Below, in pieces: positions 1-5,149 of a DNA stretch of 25,902 bases. Position 1 is the first letter of the stretch, and the number at the start of each line of letters is the position of its first letter. A program made the position numbers and the translations under genes. This stretch comes from a virus, in IMG/VR virus record IMGVR_UViG_3300022752_000344, positions 1 through 25,902 of that record; one strand, given 5' to 3'. The notes under the pieces were generated by a model. The model searched no databases, was not told where the DNA came from, and saw nothing but the letters and a program-made list of their open reading frames with translations.

Positions 1-12
1 TTCGTGAGCCAT
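1..12 (-). CDS. Start of a gene running off the left edge
   Basis: Only the first four codons (Met-Ala-His-Glu) lie in the window. The start is supported by a GAAAGG ribosome binding site 7 nt upstream and by a full promoter at 43-71 on the same strand. Nothing can be said about function. Confidence 0.55.
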
Positions 13-42
13 TTTTTTCCTTTCATTAGTTATTTACAACCA

Positions 43-71
43 ATCTTAGCAGACATGGGTGAGAATGTCAA
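43..71 (-). promoter_or_regulatory. Promoter for the gene leaving the left edge
   Basis: Reading the minus strand, TTGACA (66-71) and TAAGAT (43-48) are separated by exactly 17 bp. It follows the GCCGCC motif at 126-140 and a CGGCGTGTCG block near 93-102, the same arrangement as at other early promoters here. Confidence 0.8.
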
Positions 72-125
72 ACTATATTGGGGAAATGTCCCGACACGCC
101 GTAAACTTGACAAAGCCAGGTTTTG

Positions 126-140
126 CGTGGCGGCAAATTT
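126..140 (-). promoter_or_regulatory. Oriented GCCGCC motif, copy 1
   Basis: Minus strand AAATTTGCCGCCACG. This is one of six copies found only between early transcription units, each pointing in the direction of the following transcription. It sits between the end of the 150-aa gene and the next promoter. A phage-specific operator, or a stoperator-like site, is the likely role (inference). Confidence 0.6.
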
Positions 141-144
141 AAAA

Positions 145-165
145 GGCCAGTTTTAAATCATGGCC
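145..165 (-). repeat. Covarying hairpin, copy 1 (GGCCA/TGGCC)
   Basis: A five-base stem GGCCA/TGGCC with an 11-nt loop lies just downstream of the stop codon at 188. The loop TGATTTAAAAC closely matches those of the copies at 1018-1038 and 1373-1393, while the stem differs at two pairs, both compensated. This supports a real RNA or cruciform structure. In this copy the stem is followed by TTTT, so it could also terminate transcription. Confidence 0.65.
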
Positions 166-187
166 CAGGATCTTGGATAGCCCCCTA

Positions 188-640
188 TCACAAAGTTGTG
201 ATGTTATCCACTTCTGCATCTGCACTTACGTCGTATGCATATGAATCGACATTGACATACAAATCAAGATTATCAATATCAAAATCTTTGAGGTCTGCAA
301 GTGGGATGCTAACAGTTCCTGTGATTGTTGCAGTTGCTTCGAATTCAATATCTCTAGTTGGATTTAATCCAAAGATGCTGCAGATATCAGAGACAATCTC
401 CTCTGAATCCATATCAAGATATTCAGGAAGACGATTTTCTAATTGTCCTACCTTATCAGAATATTCTGATAGTCTCTTAGATTTTCTACGGGCTTGTTCT
501 AGGTCCCATTCAATCTCTGTTACCTTTACGGTGGGATATGAGATAGTTTGGTCCGTCGCATCCAAATCAATAACCTTGTAGGTTACTAACTGGTTAGGGT
601 TGTAGTGGGCTGGTACTACTGTTTCGTTATTTGTTTCCAT
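188..640 (-). CDS. Conserved-type phage hypothetical protein, 150 aa
   Basis: No function is recognised. The protein is acidic. Residues 45-70 (…EWDLEQARRKSKRLSEY…) look like a short amphipathic helix or coiled coil. The C-terminal half is beta-rich, with alternating hydrophobic residues (…EFEATATITGTVSIP…, …LDLYVNVDSYAYDV…). Its ATG directly follows the TAA of the 87-aa gene (TAA-ATG), so the two are translationally coupled and share the promoter at 935-963. Similar small proteins occur in actinobacteriophage early regions, as far as I recall. Hairpin copy 1 follows the stop. Confidence 0.85.
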   Translation of the reverse strand: METNNETVVPAHYNPNQLVTYKVIDLDATDQTISYPTVKVTEIEWDLEQARRKSKRLSEYSDKVGQLENRLPEYLDMDSEEIVSDICSIFGLNPTRDIEFEATATITGTVSIPLADLKDFDIDNLDLYVNVDSYAYDVSADAEVDNITTL

Positions 641-904
641 TTATTCAATGTCCTTTCCCATTGCTTCCATTTCTTTTATTGTTTCTAGCATATCATTTAT
701 TTGGCTTTCGGTCAAGCAGGCATGAGTAACTAGAGTAGCAGTCATCGCTGATAGATGAGCAGAATACATATACATTGCTTTGATAAAATCATCTTCATCT
801 AGTTCGTGTCTGTGATGAAAAATAGCAGAAGCCATTCCCATAACTTCCTCATCATGAACGGCATCTCTCGTTGCCTCTTGTATTGCTAATGCTGTTGATA
901 TCAT
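641..904 (-). CDS. Small acidic alpha-helical hypothetical protein, 87 aa
   Basis: No function is recognised. The sequence is predicted mostly helical and Met-rich, with a His pair at about residue 30 (IFHHRHEL) and an acidic C-terminus (…ETIKEMEAMGKDIE). A strong AGAAAGGAAAG ribosome binding site precedes the ATG. It is the first gene of the two-gene operon driven by the promoter at 935-963, which carries a CRP-like box 64 bp upstream of its predicted start. It is therefore a good candidate for a cAMP/CRP-responsive gene (inference). Confidence 0.85.
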   Translation of the reverse strand: MISTALAIQEATRDAVHDEEVMGMASAIFHHRHELDEDDFIKAMYMYSAHLSAMTATLVTHACLTESQINDMLETIKEMEAMGKDIE

Positions 905-934
905 TAGGGCTTTCCTTTCTGTTGGTAAGTATTT

Positions 935-963
935 AGTTTAGCAGAAATCAGGGAAAAATACAA
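935..963 (-). promoter_or_regulatory. Early promoter for the 87-aa/150-aa operon
   Basis: TTGTAT (958-963), 17 bp spacer, TAAACT (935-940) on the minus strand. The centre of the CRP-like box at 984-999 falls near -63.5 if transcription starts 7 nt after the -10, close to the classical class I position of -61.5. Confidence 0.75.
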
Positions 964-983
964 ATCGTGCCGTAAATGCCCCC

Positions 984-999
984 TGTGAGAAAAATCACA
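984..999. promoter_or_regulatory. CRP/GlxR-like operator, site A
   Basis: TGTGAGAAAAATCACA is a perfect match to TGTGA-N6-TCACA, the known consensus of CRP and of actinobacterial GlxR. It lies between GCCGCC motif copy 2 and the promoter at 935-963. Confidence 0.75.
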
Positions 1000-1000
1000 T

Positions 1001-1014
1001 GTGGCGGCAAATTT
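1001..1014 (-). promoter_or_regulatory. Oriented GCCGCC motif, copy 2
   Basis: Minus strand AAATTTGCCGCCAC, one base from CRP-like site A and just after hairpin copy 2. Confidence 0.6.
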
Positions 1015-1017
1015 TGG

Positions 1018-1038
1018 GAGCAGTTTTACATCATGCTC
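1018..1038 (-). repeat. Covarying hairpin, copy 2 (GAGCA/TGCTC)
   Basis: Stem GAGCA/TGCTC with an 11-nt loop TGATGTAAAAC and a conserved TCCT just 5' on the minus strand. It is the same element as at 145-165 but with two base pairs exchanged in a compensated way. Confidence 0.65.
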
Positions 1039-1047
1039 AGGATGAAG

Positions 1048-1121
1048 GTTCTCAAGGGACTTTCGCAACAAGATCAATGCAATCTAGTTTTGCATCGCAG
1101 GTTGCCTTGAACGCAGAGAAC
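1048..1121 (-). ncRNA. Candidate structured RNA, about 74 nt
   Basis: Four nested complementary segments enclose each other: GTTCTC (1048-1053) with GAGAAC (1116-1121), AAGG (1054-1057) with CCTT (1105-1108), CAAC (1066-1069) with GTTG (1101-1104), and ATGCAA (1077-1082) with TTGCAT (1090-1095) around a 7-nt loop. The region has no open reading frame with a ribosome binding site. It lies downstream of the 55-aa gene, so it may be a processed 3' RNA. The strand is assumed from the neighbouring transcription. It lacks a T-arm, so it is not a normal tRNA. Confidence 0.4.
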
Positions 1122-1128
1122 AATTTTG

Positions 1129-1173
1129 TTGTGACGGGAATCTAGATGATTACACAGTTCAAACCCGTCACAA
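1129..1173 (-). terminator. 10-bp inverted repeat after the 55-aa gene
   Basis: Perfect arms TTGTGACGGG (1129-1138) and CCCGTCACAA (1164-1173) with a 25-nt loop begin 5 nt after the stop codon of the 55-aa gene. There is no long U-tract, so termination is uncertain. It may instead protect the 3' end or form the 5' side of the structured RNA region. Confidence 0.45.
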
Positions 1174-1178
1174 TTCTA

Positions 1179-1346
1179 TTAGTATGTTTTTACCATAGCA
1201 AATCTGGTTTGGTTATTTGCCAAGCGTAGCATAACTTTGGTGACATTGTGACGCATTGGAACGAACTTTTCAATACGACCTGTGATACCTGTTTTGCTTG
1301 TGGTGAATAAGTCACCGACCTGGTAAGTATAGCCTCCGAGTGTCAT
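1179..1346 (-). CDS. Small beta-barrel-like protein, 55 aa, paralogue of the 54-aa gene
   Basis: Begins MTLGGYTYQVGDLF and contains KTGITGRIEKFVP. The pattern Y-x-VGD-x-(F/Y)-T-x(2)-K-x(0-2)-(I/V)TG-x-I-x(3)-VP is shared with the 54-aa protein at 1934-2098, so the two are paralogues. The size and beta-strand pattern suggest an SH3-like fold (inference); function is unknown. The start is set by AGAAAGGAAA upstream of the ATG. No promoter is seen between it and the 140-aa gene, so it is probably the second gene of that operon, separated from it by hairpin copy 3. Confidence 0.8.
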   Translation of the reverse strand: MTLGGYTYQVGDLFTTSKTGITGRIEKFVPMRHNVTKVMLRLANNQTRFAMVKTY

Positions 1347-1372
1347 TTGTATTTCCTTTCTGTTGGTGTGTT

Positions 1373-1393
1373 GAGCAGTTTTATCTCATGCTC
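1373..1393 (-). repeat. Covarying hairpin, copy 3, between two genes of one operon
   Basis: Stem GAGCA/TGCTC, 11-nt loop TGAGATAAAAC, preceded by TCCT. It lies between the 140-aa gene and the 55-aa gene, with no promoter following it. That argues against a simple terminator and for an RNA-processing, stability or translation-control element. Confidence 0.65.
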
Positions 1394-1404
1394 AGGAGAG
1401 TAAT

Positions 1405-1827
1405 TTACAAGTATCTTGCGATAGAGTTGTAAGTAGAAGTGGAAACTGTTTCCTCATCTGTCATCTTGAGAATACGGATAGCGTTCTCAATTTCATCTAC
1501 CATTTCCTTGTATTGCCACTCATGATAAGTGTCAAAATCCTTTTCAGGTTCTTTTGGTAGGTCAATAGCACCTTTAGGCAAGCCAAAAGAAACATGAACC
1601 ATGCCATTGTATCTTAGATTAGCAGATAAGTCCTCTGCCTTGCTGATAGCGTTGAGAGCGAGTTTAGCAACATCTTTAGACCACTTTTCGTGAGCCTTCT
1701 GATACTTCTCCTCGTTAGTTGCTTGATTAGCCTTATCCTTTTGGATTTGTGCTAACTTTGTTTCTAATGCCTTGATTACCTTTGTGGTGGCAATTTTGAC
1801 ATTTATGGATTTGTTATTTCTAGCCAT
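1405..1827 (-). CDS. Conserved phage hypothetical protein, 140 aa, coiled-coil
   Basis: Very basic N-terminus (MARNNKSINVKIATTKVIK), then a long charged helix at about residues 15-70 that could form a coiled coil, then NLRYNGMVHVSFGLPKG and a C-terminal helix with LKMTDEETVSTSTYNSI. I recall closely similar proteins in many actinobacteriophages, always without a known function. The start follows AGAAAGGAAAAAC, and the promoter at 1854-1882 lies 27 bp upstream. Confidence 0.88.
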   Translation of the reverse strand: MARNNKSINVKIATTKVIKALETKLAQIQKDKANQATNEEKYQKAHEKWSKDVAKLALNAISKAEDLSANLRYNGMVHVSFGLPKGAIDLPKEPEKDFDTYHEWQYKEMVDEIENAIRILKMTDEETVSTSTYNSIARYL

Positions 1828-1853
1828 TTGTTTTTCCTTTCTGTGGGGTATCT

Positions 1854-1882
1854 ATCCTAGCATTTCTAAGATAAAAAATCAA
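1854..1882 (-). promoter_or_regulatory. Promoter for the 140-aa/55-aa operon
   Basis: TTGATT (1877-1882), 17 bp, TAGGAT (1854-1859) on the minus strand. It abuts hairpin copy 4 and has no CRP-like box. Confidence 0.75.
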
Positions 1883-1885
1883 ATT

Positions 1886-1909
1886 GAGCAGTTTAGCCTT
1901 GACATGCTC
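1886..1909 (-). repeat. Covarying hairpin, copy 4
   Basis: Stem GAGCA/TGCTC with a longer 14-nt loop that still ends in TAAAC. It lies downstream of the 54-aa gene and directly against the next promoter. Confidence 0.55.
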
Positions 1910-1933
1910 AGGTCAGGTTAGCCTACGCTAAAA

Positions 1934-2098
1934 TTACGCTTTCCAAGTTGTCCAGCGTGTATTGCCTTCAACATCAAGTTTTACACGAACCGAGCCATTG
2001 GCGTTCGGCACGATTTCCTTGATAACACCTGTTACCTTAGACTTTTGTGAAGTGTAGGTATCTCCTACCTTGTATAGTGCTGACTTACGACCTGCCAT
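1934..2098 (-). CDS. Small beta-barrel-like protein, 54 aa
   Basis: Begins MAGRKSALYKVGDTYT, continues KVTGVIKEIVPNANGSVRV and ends TRWTTWKA. It is a paralogue of the 55-aa protein at 1179-1346, sharing VGD, the TG-x-I core and VP. Five or six short strands suggest an SH3-like barrel; no function is known to me. An AAAAGGAGAAAC ribosome binding site sets the start, and a TTGACA promoter lies at 2136-2165. Confidence 0.8.
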   Translation of the reverse strand: MAGRKSALYKVGDTYTSQKSKVTGVIKEIVPNANGSVRVKLDVEGNTRWTTWKA

Positions 2099-2135
2099 TT
2101 GTTTCTCCTTTTCTAGTGGTTGTTATTACTGTATT

Positions 2136-2165
2136 ATTATGACATTTTGGGTTGTATTTTGTCAA
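2136..2165 (-). promoter_or_regulatory. Promoter for the 54-aa gene
   Basis: TTGACA (2160-2165) and CATAAT (2136-2141) on the minus strand with an 18-bp spacer. Confidence 0.65.
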
Positions 2166-2179
2166 GTCCAAATACCATA

Positions 2180-2198
2180 AATCTCATTATTTGAGATT
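2180..2198 (-). terminator. Hairpin overlapping the micropeptide stop
   Basis: Arms AATCTCA and TGAGATT with a 5-nt loop overlap the stop codon of the 21-aa gene. There is no clear U-tract, so it may be a weak terminator or a 3'-end stabiliser of the gp88 transcript. Confidence 0.4.
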
Positions 2199-2262
2199 AG
2201 TGACCTAGCCCTGCGAACACAAGCAGAAGCCCTATCACTAATAAGATTATTATTGTTTCCAT
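2197..2262 (-). CDS. Membrane micropeptide, 21 aa
   Basis: METIIILLVIGLLLVFAGLGH is essentially one transmembrane helix. A good ribosome binding site, AAGGGGA, lies 5 nt before the ATG and overlaps the end of the gp88-like gene, so it is the second gene of that operon. A hairpin follows immediately. Function is unknown. Such short hydrophobic peptides can act on host membrane proteins or in superinfection exclusion (inference). Its very small size leaves some doubt. Confidence 0.55.
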   Translation of the reverse strand: METIIILLVIGLLLVFAGLGH

Positions 2263-2270
2263 TAGTCCCC

Positions 2271-2987
2271 TTATCTCTTTTTGGCACTAAACACTATGTC
2301 TGCCTTGTTATAGACACACAAGGAACATTTTACACAAGCAGAGCCTTCTTTGTCAATTAGGGGAATTGCTTTTTTATTTTCAGGGCATTTAGCACCTACC
2401 CTGCCAATCATATCTTTCATATCTGCCTGTCCTATTGCGAAAGTATCGGCAAGGTATGCTAATCTAATTCCACTTTGAGATAACTCTACGGCTTCTTGTT
2501 TGTTATCTGTATCAGTACTAAAATAGAGAGATAAGTTGTCAATCTCTTTTAGCATACGGGCTGCGGAGGGTACTCTAGTATAAACCCAAAATTGTATGTC
2601 AGGATTATTTAGAATAACGTGCTTCCATGCGAAAGTGTAAGTGTCATTGAAAAAGTCCCCGTCCCAATGAATACGAAAAAGTTTCGGGGCATTGCGTTTA
2701 TCACAATCAGCCCTAAACTCATCTATCATGTCGGAGATAAGTTTTTCCATAGTGTCATGGTCTGCGTCTTTGAGCAGGTTCCAATTATGGAGTAGAGTAT
2801 CCCTTACTCCTTTGTAAATCTTTTCGAGTTTTCCTGCGTAGCATACCTTAGAACAAGTAGGTGTTTGGTTAGGGCATGAGAAATCTTTTCCAGCAGGTAA
2901 TCCGAAAGTGTTGGCAATCGTTGGGGTTTTTCCGTTTGGTGATACGGCATTGGCTACCTTTCTATCGTTAGAGCGTTTTAGTTTCAT
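2271..2987 (-). CDS. Gp88-family phage protein, 238 aa
   Basis: I recognise the family of mycobacteriophage gene product 88 (GP88 domain). The sequence opens with a basic tail, then SCPNQTPTCSKVCYAGK with Cys at 38, 45 and 49, a central FRIHWDGDFFNDTY segment (residues 104-117), and WVYTRVPSA at about 134-142. It ends with a second Cys cluster, C201 and C218-x2-C221-x2-C224. The two clusters suggest metal or Fe-S binding. The biochemical role is not established to my knowledge. Length is normal for the family. The start follows AGAAAGGAACCCC, and the promoter at 3009-3037 lies inside the upstream 43-aa gene. Confidence 0.85.
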   Translation of the reverse strand: MKLKRSNDRKVANAVSPNGKTPTIANTFGLPAGKDFSCPNQTPTCSKVCYAGKLEKIYKGVRDTLLHNWNLLKDADHDTMEKLISDMIDEFRADCDKRNAPKLFRIHWDGDFFNDTYTFAWKHVILNNPDIQFWVYTRVPSAARMLKEIDNLSLYFSTDTDNKQEAVELSQSGIRLAYLADTFAIGQADMKDMIGRVGAKCPENKKAIPLIDKEGSACVKCSLCVYNKADIVFSAKKR

Positions 2988-3008
2988 GGGGTTCCTTTCT
3001 GACCTTCA

Positions 3009-3037
3009 AGAATAACATTTTAGTGTGGTTTTGTCAA
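3009..3037 (-). promoter_or_regulatory. Promoter for the gp88-like gene
   Basis: Consensus TTGACA (3032-3037), 17 bp, TATTCT (3009-3014). The -35 and part of the spacer are coding sequence of the 43-aa gene. Confidence 0.75.
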
Positions 3038-3151
3038 ATTTTTGTGTTTAACTTTTCGGGAATAAACTTTCTTGTTCCTTAATGGGGCAGCAGCGTTAGA
3101 TCTCCGTAACTCTTGAATACGGCGTATTTCTGACTGCGTTTTTTTATACAT
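3020..3151 (-). CDS. Leaderless basic small protein, 43 aa
   Basis: Begins MYKKTQSEIRRIQELRRSNA and ends VKHKNLTKPH. About a third of the residues are Lys or Arg, so nucleic-acid binding is possible. The motif RRSNAA-x-P-x-RNKK resembles short basic proteins I recall from actinobacteriophages, of unknown role. There is no ribosome binding site. Instead the -10 TAAGAT lies 6 nt before the ATG, so the mRNA should begin at the start codon. Its 3' third carries the gp88 promoter. Confidence 0.7.
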   Translation of the reverse strand: MYKKTQSEIRRIQELRRSNAAAPLRNKKVYSRKVKHKNLTKPH

Positions 3152-3157
3152 GAAATA

Positions 3158-3186
3158 ATCTTATCAGATTTCGGGAAAAAAATCAA
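3158..3186 (-). promoter_or_regulatory. Leaderless promoter for the 43-aa gene
   Basis: TTGATT (3181-3186), 17 bp, TAAGAT (3158-3163). The ATG at 3151 starts 7 nt after the -10. The upstream sequence contains CAAATCGGAC (minus strand GTCCGATTTG), also seen near 6491 and 7112. Confidence 0.75.
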
Positions 3187-3221
3187 ATCCCACGTAATTG
3201 GGAGTTTCTGTACAAATCGGA

Positions 3222-3236
3222 CGGGGCGGCAAATTT
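3222..3236 (-). promoter_or_regulatory. Oriented GCCGCC motif, copy 3
   Basis: Minus strand AAATTTGCCGCCCCG. It overlaps the stop codon of the 70-aa gene and is followed by GTCCGATTTG and then the 43-aa gene promoter. There is no CRP-like box here. Confidence 0.6.
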
Positions 3237-3447
3237 ATTCTAAAATAAATAATTCAAATTGTTCATCATCAAAAATTTCTAGCACATCTTTCTCGCCATA
3301 CTCATCTTCATGAATTAAAACAAAACCTTCTTTAGTTGGTGTGATAGAAATAATTTTGACAATACTCTCTGCAATACCAATTAGATCGTTTTCTTCTAAT
3401 TGGTCTGCATTGAGCACATCAACCATGCGATAATCCATAGTTAGCAT
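3235..3447 (-). CDS. Acidic small hypothetical protein, up to 70 aa
   Basis: Core NADQLEENDLIGIAESIVKI followed by FVLIHEDEYGEKDVLEI. It looks like a small acidic beta-barrel with a Gly-containing turn. No function is recognised. It is the last gene of a five-gene operon from the promoter at 4296-4324. The start is uncertain: ATG at 3447 has only a weak TAGG upstream, and ATG codons at 3438 and 3426 are in frame. Confidence 0.75.
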   Translation of the reverse strand: MLTMDYRMVDVLNADQLEENDLIGIAESIVKIISITPTKEGFVLIHEDEYGEKDVLEIFDDEQFELFILE

Positions 3448-3453
3448 TGTAGC

Positions 3454-3663
3454 CTATTTTATAGTTACTCTGCCGTCAGCATAAAAGTTTTTTGTATACA
3501 TTTTACCTGTTGGGTCTGTGAGATTATAGGTTGCGTATTCTTTAGCGTTGCCGTGGTCTTTACACAAAGCCCAAAGTTGAGCAGCATCAGTAAAGTCAGC
3601 AATTCGGTGAGTATTGTATAACTCTCCGTCATAGTAAGTAGTTATTACATACATATATTCCAT
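3454..3663 (-). CDS. Small hypothetical protein, 69 aa
   Basis: Begins MEYMYVITTYYDGELYNTHR. It is Tyr-rich, with YNLTDPTGKMYTKNFYADG near the C-terminus, a beta-alpha-beta-beta pattern. No function is recognised. The ATG lies one base after the TAA of the 26-aa gene, with GGAAG as ribosome binding site, so it belongs to the packed operon 4266-3235. Confidence 0.78.
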   Translation of the reverse strand: MEYMYVITTYYDGELYNTHRIADFTDAAQLWALCKDHGNAKEYATYNLTDPTGKMYTKNFYADGRVTIK

Positions 3664-3664
3664 T

Positions 3665-3745
3665 TTAGTCTTCCATTTCCTCTCTCATAGCCTCATGCCA
3701 CGAATTTTCATCATACCAAATTTTATTTAGTGTGTCATATTGCAT
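3665..3745 (-). CDS. Micropeptide, 26 aa
   Basis: MQYDTLNKIWYDENSWHEAM followed by REEMED. It is acidic and Trp-containing, probably one amphipathic helix. It has a strong GAGAGG ribosome binding site and fits exactly between two genes, with a TAA-A-ATG junction on both sides. That precise packing is the main evidence that it is translated. Role unknown. Confidence 0.65.
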   Translation of the reverse strand: MQYDTLNKIWYDENSWHEAMREEMED

Positions 3746-3746
3746 T

Positions 3747-4046
3747 TTAGTATTCCTCTCTTTCAATCACCCATGCGTCTAGGTGGTGTTGTTCAATAAT
3801 AGCCCAAGCAGGGGCAGTAGTCAAACCTTTATAGGTTATGCCTTCAGGCATAGGTATTTCCAAATCCCACAAGCCTAGGTCATTTACGGCGTCAATAGCC
3901 TCAATACAAGGTGCGACCATTGACTTAGGAACGGGTGGATAGTGATTAGCCCGTAGGTGAATACCTATCTGAGTTTCAATATCTAAGTGGATACCTAACT
4001 CATCAAGCGTTCCGTCTGCCATTTCTGTTGCCATATTGCTTCCCAT
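3747..4046 (-). CDS. Conserved-type phage hypothetical protein, 99 aa
   Basis: Starts MGSNMATEMADGTLDELGIH and contains NHYPPVPKSMVAPCIEAIDA and APAWAIIEQHHLDAWV. I recall this HYPPVP/EAIDA type from actinobacteriophages, without known function. The start at 4046 is preferred over the longer frame (4085) because it follows the TAA of the 72-aa gene by one base and has GAGG upstream. The longer version would overlap that gene by 38 bp. Confidence 0.82.
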   Translation of the reverse strand: MGSNMATEMADGTLDELGIHLDIETQIGIHLRANHYPPVPKSMVAPCIEAIDAVNDLGLWDLEIPMPEGITYKGLTTAPAWAIIEQHHLDAWVIEREEY

Positions 4047-4047
4047 A

Positions 4048-4266
4048 TTAGTTAGCCTCGCCTGTTGCGAAAATTGACAATTCACTTTCAGAGAGTAATC
4101 CGTTATCCCAAATTACATCTCCGTCCTCATCAAGAATTAGTCCATAAGGATTACACTCGCAATCCTCAATGTCATAGTCCTCGCCATTAGCAAAGCCATG
4201 ATAACCTTTTCCGTAGCACAAATCGCAATTAGCGATAGTGCGTAGTGCGTATTCCAATTTATCCAT
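4048..4266 (-). CDS. Half-DnaJ-type zinc-binding small protein, 72 aa
   Basis: CDLCYGKGYHGFANG is followed by ECN-type Cys residues (EDCECNP). This resembles one CxxCxGxG repeat of the DnaJ central zinc domain plus a CxC pair, so one zinc could be bound by four Cys. The acidic C-terminus (ILDEDGDVIWDNG…) is not part of DnaJ. A shorter relative lies at 7760-7867. It is the first gene of the operon, with an AGAAAGGATAA ribosome binding site and the promoter at 4296-4324. The target is unknown. Confidence 0.82.
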   Translation of the reverse strand: MDKLEYALRTIANCDLCYGKGYHGFANGEDYDIEDCECNPYGLILDEDGDVIWDNGLLSESELSIFATGEAN

Positions 4267-4295
4267 TTTTATTTATCCTTTCTTTCAATACTGAA

Positions 4296-4324
4296 ATCCT
4301 ATCATGGGGGACTGACAAAATCAA
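4296..4324 (-). promoter_or_regulatory. Promoter of the five-gene operon 4266-3235
   Basis: TTGATT (4319-4324), 17 bp, TAGGAT (4296-4301). TTTGTCAGT directly follows the -35, and GGGCGTG plus GGATTTGA precede it, the block shared with other early promoters here. Confidence 0.78.
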
Positions 4325-4338
4325 ATCCCCACGCCCTA

Positions 4339-4836
4339 TTACCACGAGGAAGTGTAGTAAAAGGACAATTTGGACATTTCAGGCAGAGCAAATACTCTGT
4401 CCAATTTAGACTTAGTATTCTTTAGGTCATTCCAATACCATTCGTCAATATCAGTAGAGCCAAAGAAAAATCCTTCTTGTGGGGGTAGCAAATTAGGGTT
4501 GCGTTCTGCCAAAGCCCTATTAACTAGATCAAGTAGGTCTTTCAATTTCTCATGGGATACATAGTATTCCCCACAATTATCGTTGCCACCTTGAACATTA
4601 TTTACAAACCAAGCGTGTATCTGATTAGCCTTACGCCAATAAGCACAAGTCACTTCAACATGAACGCCATAGATATCAACGGCAACATCTTTCATTCCTG
4701 CCGTTTCAACAATATTATTCCATAGAGGGAATACTACTTCAGGAGAGTCATAGGATAATTCATCATTATCCTGTAACGCCTGCCAATTAACTTTTTCCAC
4801 GTATTTCTTAGCGTGGAGATACATATCTAATCCCAT
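4339..4836 (-). CDS. Conserved phage protein of the MGLDMYL type, 165 aa
   Basis: The start MGLDMYLHAKKYV and the core VTCAYWRKANQIHAWFVNNV followed by GGNDNCGEYYVS are hallmarks of a widespread phage and bacterial family that I recognise by sequence but that has no established function. The length is typical. The ATG is fused to the TAA of the 64-aa gene (TAA-ATG), so the two are coupled. The C-terminus STDIDEWYWNDLKNTKSKLD is also conserved in this type. Confidence 0.88.
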   Translation of the reverse strand: MGLDMYLHAKKYVEKVNWQALQDNDELSYDSPEVVFPLWNNIVETAGMKDVAVDIYGVHVEVTCAYWRKANQIHAWFVNNVQGGNDNCGEYYVSHEKLKDLLDLVNRALAERNPNLLPPQEGFFFGSTDIDEWYWNDLKNTKSKLDRVFALPEMSKLSFYYTSSW

Positions 4837-5031
4837 TTAGATATTTCCTTTCTGTTTTGATTTTTCCAAATCTTTTTTTTCATTTGCTACAAAGCGTTGT
4901 AGGTCTTTTAGATTTTCATCTGTGAGGTAAGTGGAGATAACTCCAAAAGAATAAGCGTATTCGCTATAACCTTTTTCTTTTGCGATAGCAATTAGGCTAT
5001 CAAGTATTTTTGTTCTGTCTAAACTATTCAT
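4837..5031 (-). CDS. Small helical hypothetical protein, 64 aa
   Basis: MNSLDRTKILDSLIAIAKEK followed by GYSEYAYSFGVIS and a Lys-rich C-terminus. It is predicted helical; function unknown. The start at 5031 is chosen because it sits behind GAAAGGAAAACTA, the usual ribosome binding site pattern here. The ATG at 5046 lies inside that site. It is the first gene of a two-gene operon under the promoter at 5059-5087 and its CRP-like box. Confidence 0.8.
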   Translation of the reverse strand: MNSLDRTKILDSLIAIAKEKGYSEYAYSFGVISTYLTDENLKDLQRFVANEKKDLEKSKQKGNI

Positions 5032-5058
5032 TAGTTTTCCTTTCATTTTCAGGCTTCT

Positions 5059-5087
5059 AGCCTATCATTTTCTACTGACATTTTCAA
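5059..5087 (-). promoter_or_regulatory. Promoter of the 64-aa/165-aa operon
   Basis: TTGAAA (5082-5087), 17 bp, TAGGCT (5059-5064). ATGTCAGT follows the -35 and GGGCGTGTCTGA precedes it. CRP-like site B is centred near -77.5. Confidence 0.78.
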
Positions 5088-5121
5088 ATCAGACACGCCC
5101 AGATTTCGGGAAAAATTCAGG

Positions 5122-5137
5122 TGTGATAATAATCACG
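5122..5137. promoter_or_regulatory. CRP/GlxR-like operator, site B
   Basis: TGTGATAATAATCACG, one mismatch from TGTGA-N6-TCACA. It lies between the DnaA boxes and the promoter at 5059-5087. Confidence 0.6.
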
Positions 5138-5149
5138 TCATAAACACCC

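Noticed and set aside
123-581. Plus-strand open frame of 152 aa
   Set aside because: It lies opposite the 150-aa minus-strand gene, which has TAA-ATG coupling, a promoter and a ribosome binding site. The plus frame has none and begins inside a GCCGCC motif.
1048-1121. tRNA gene (amber-suppressor type) on the minus strand
   Set aside because: The CUA-like loop and 6-bp acceptor-like stem are suggestive, but U33, the T-arm with its TTCRA motif and a D-arm are missing. It is kept only as a structured RNA candidate.
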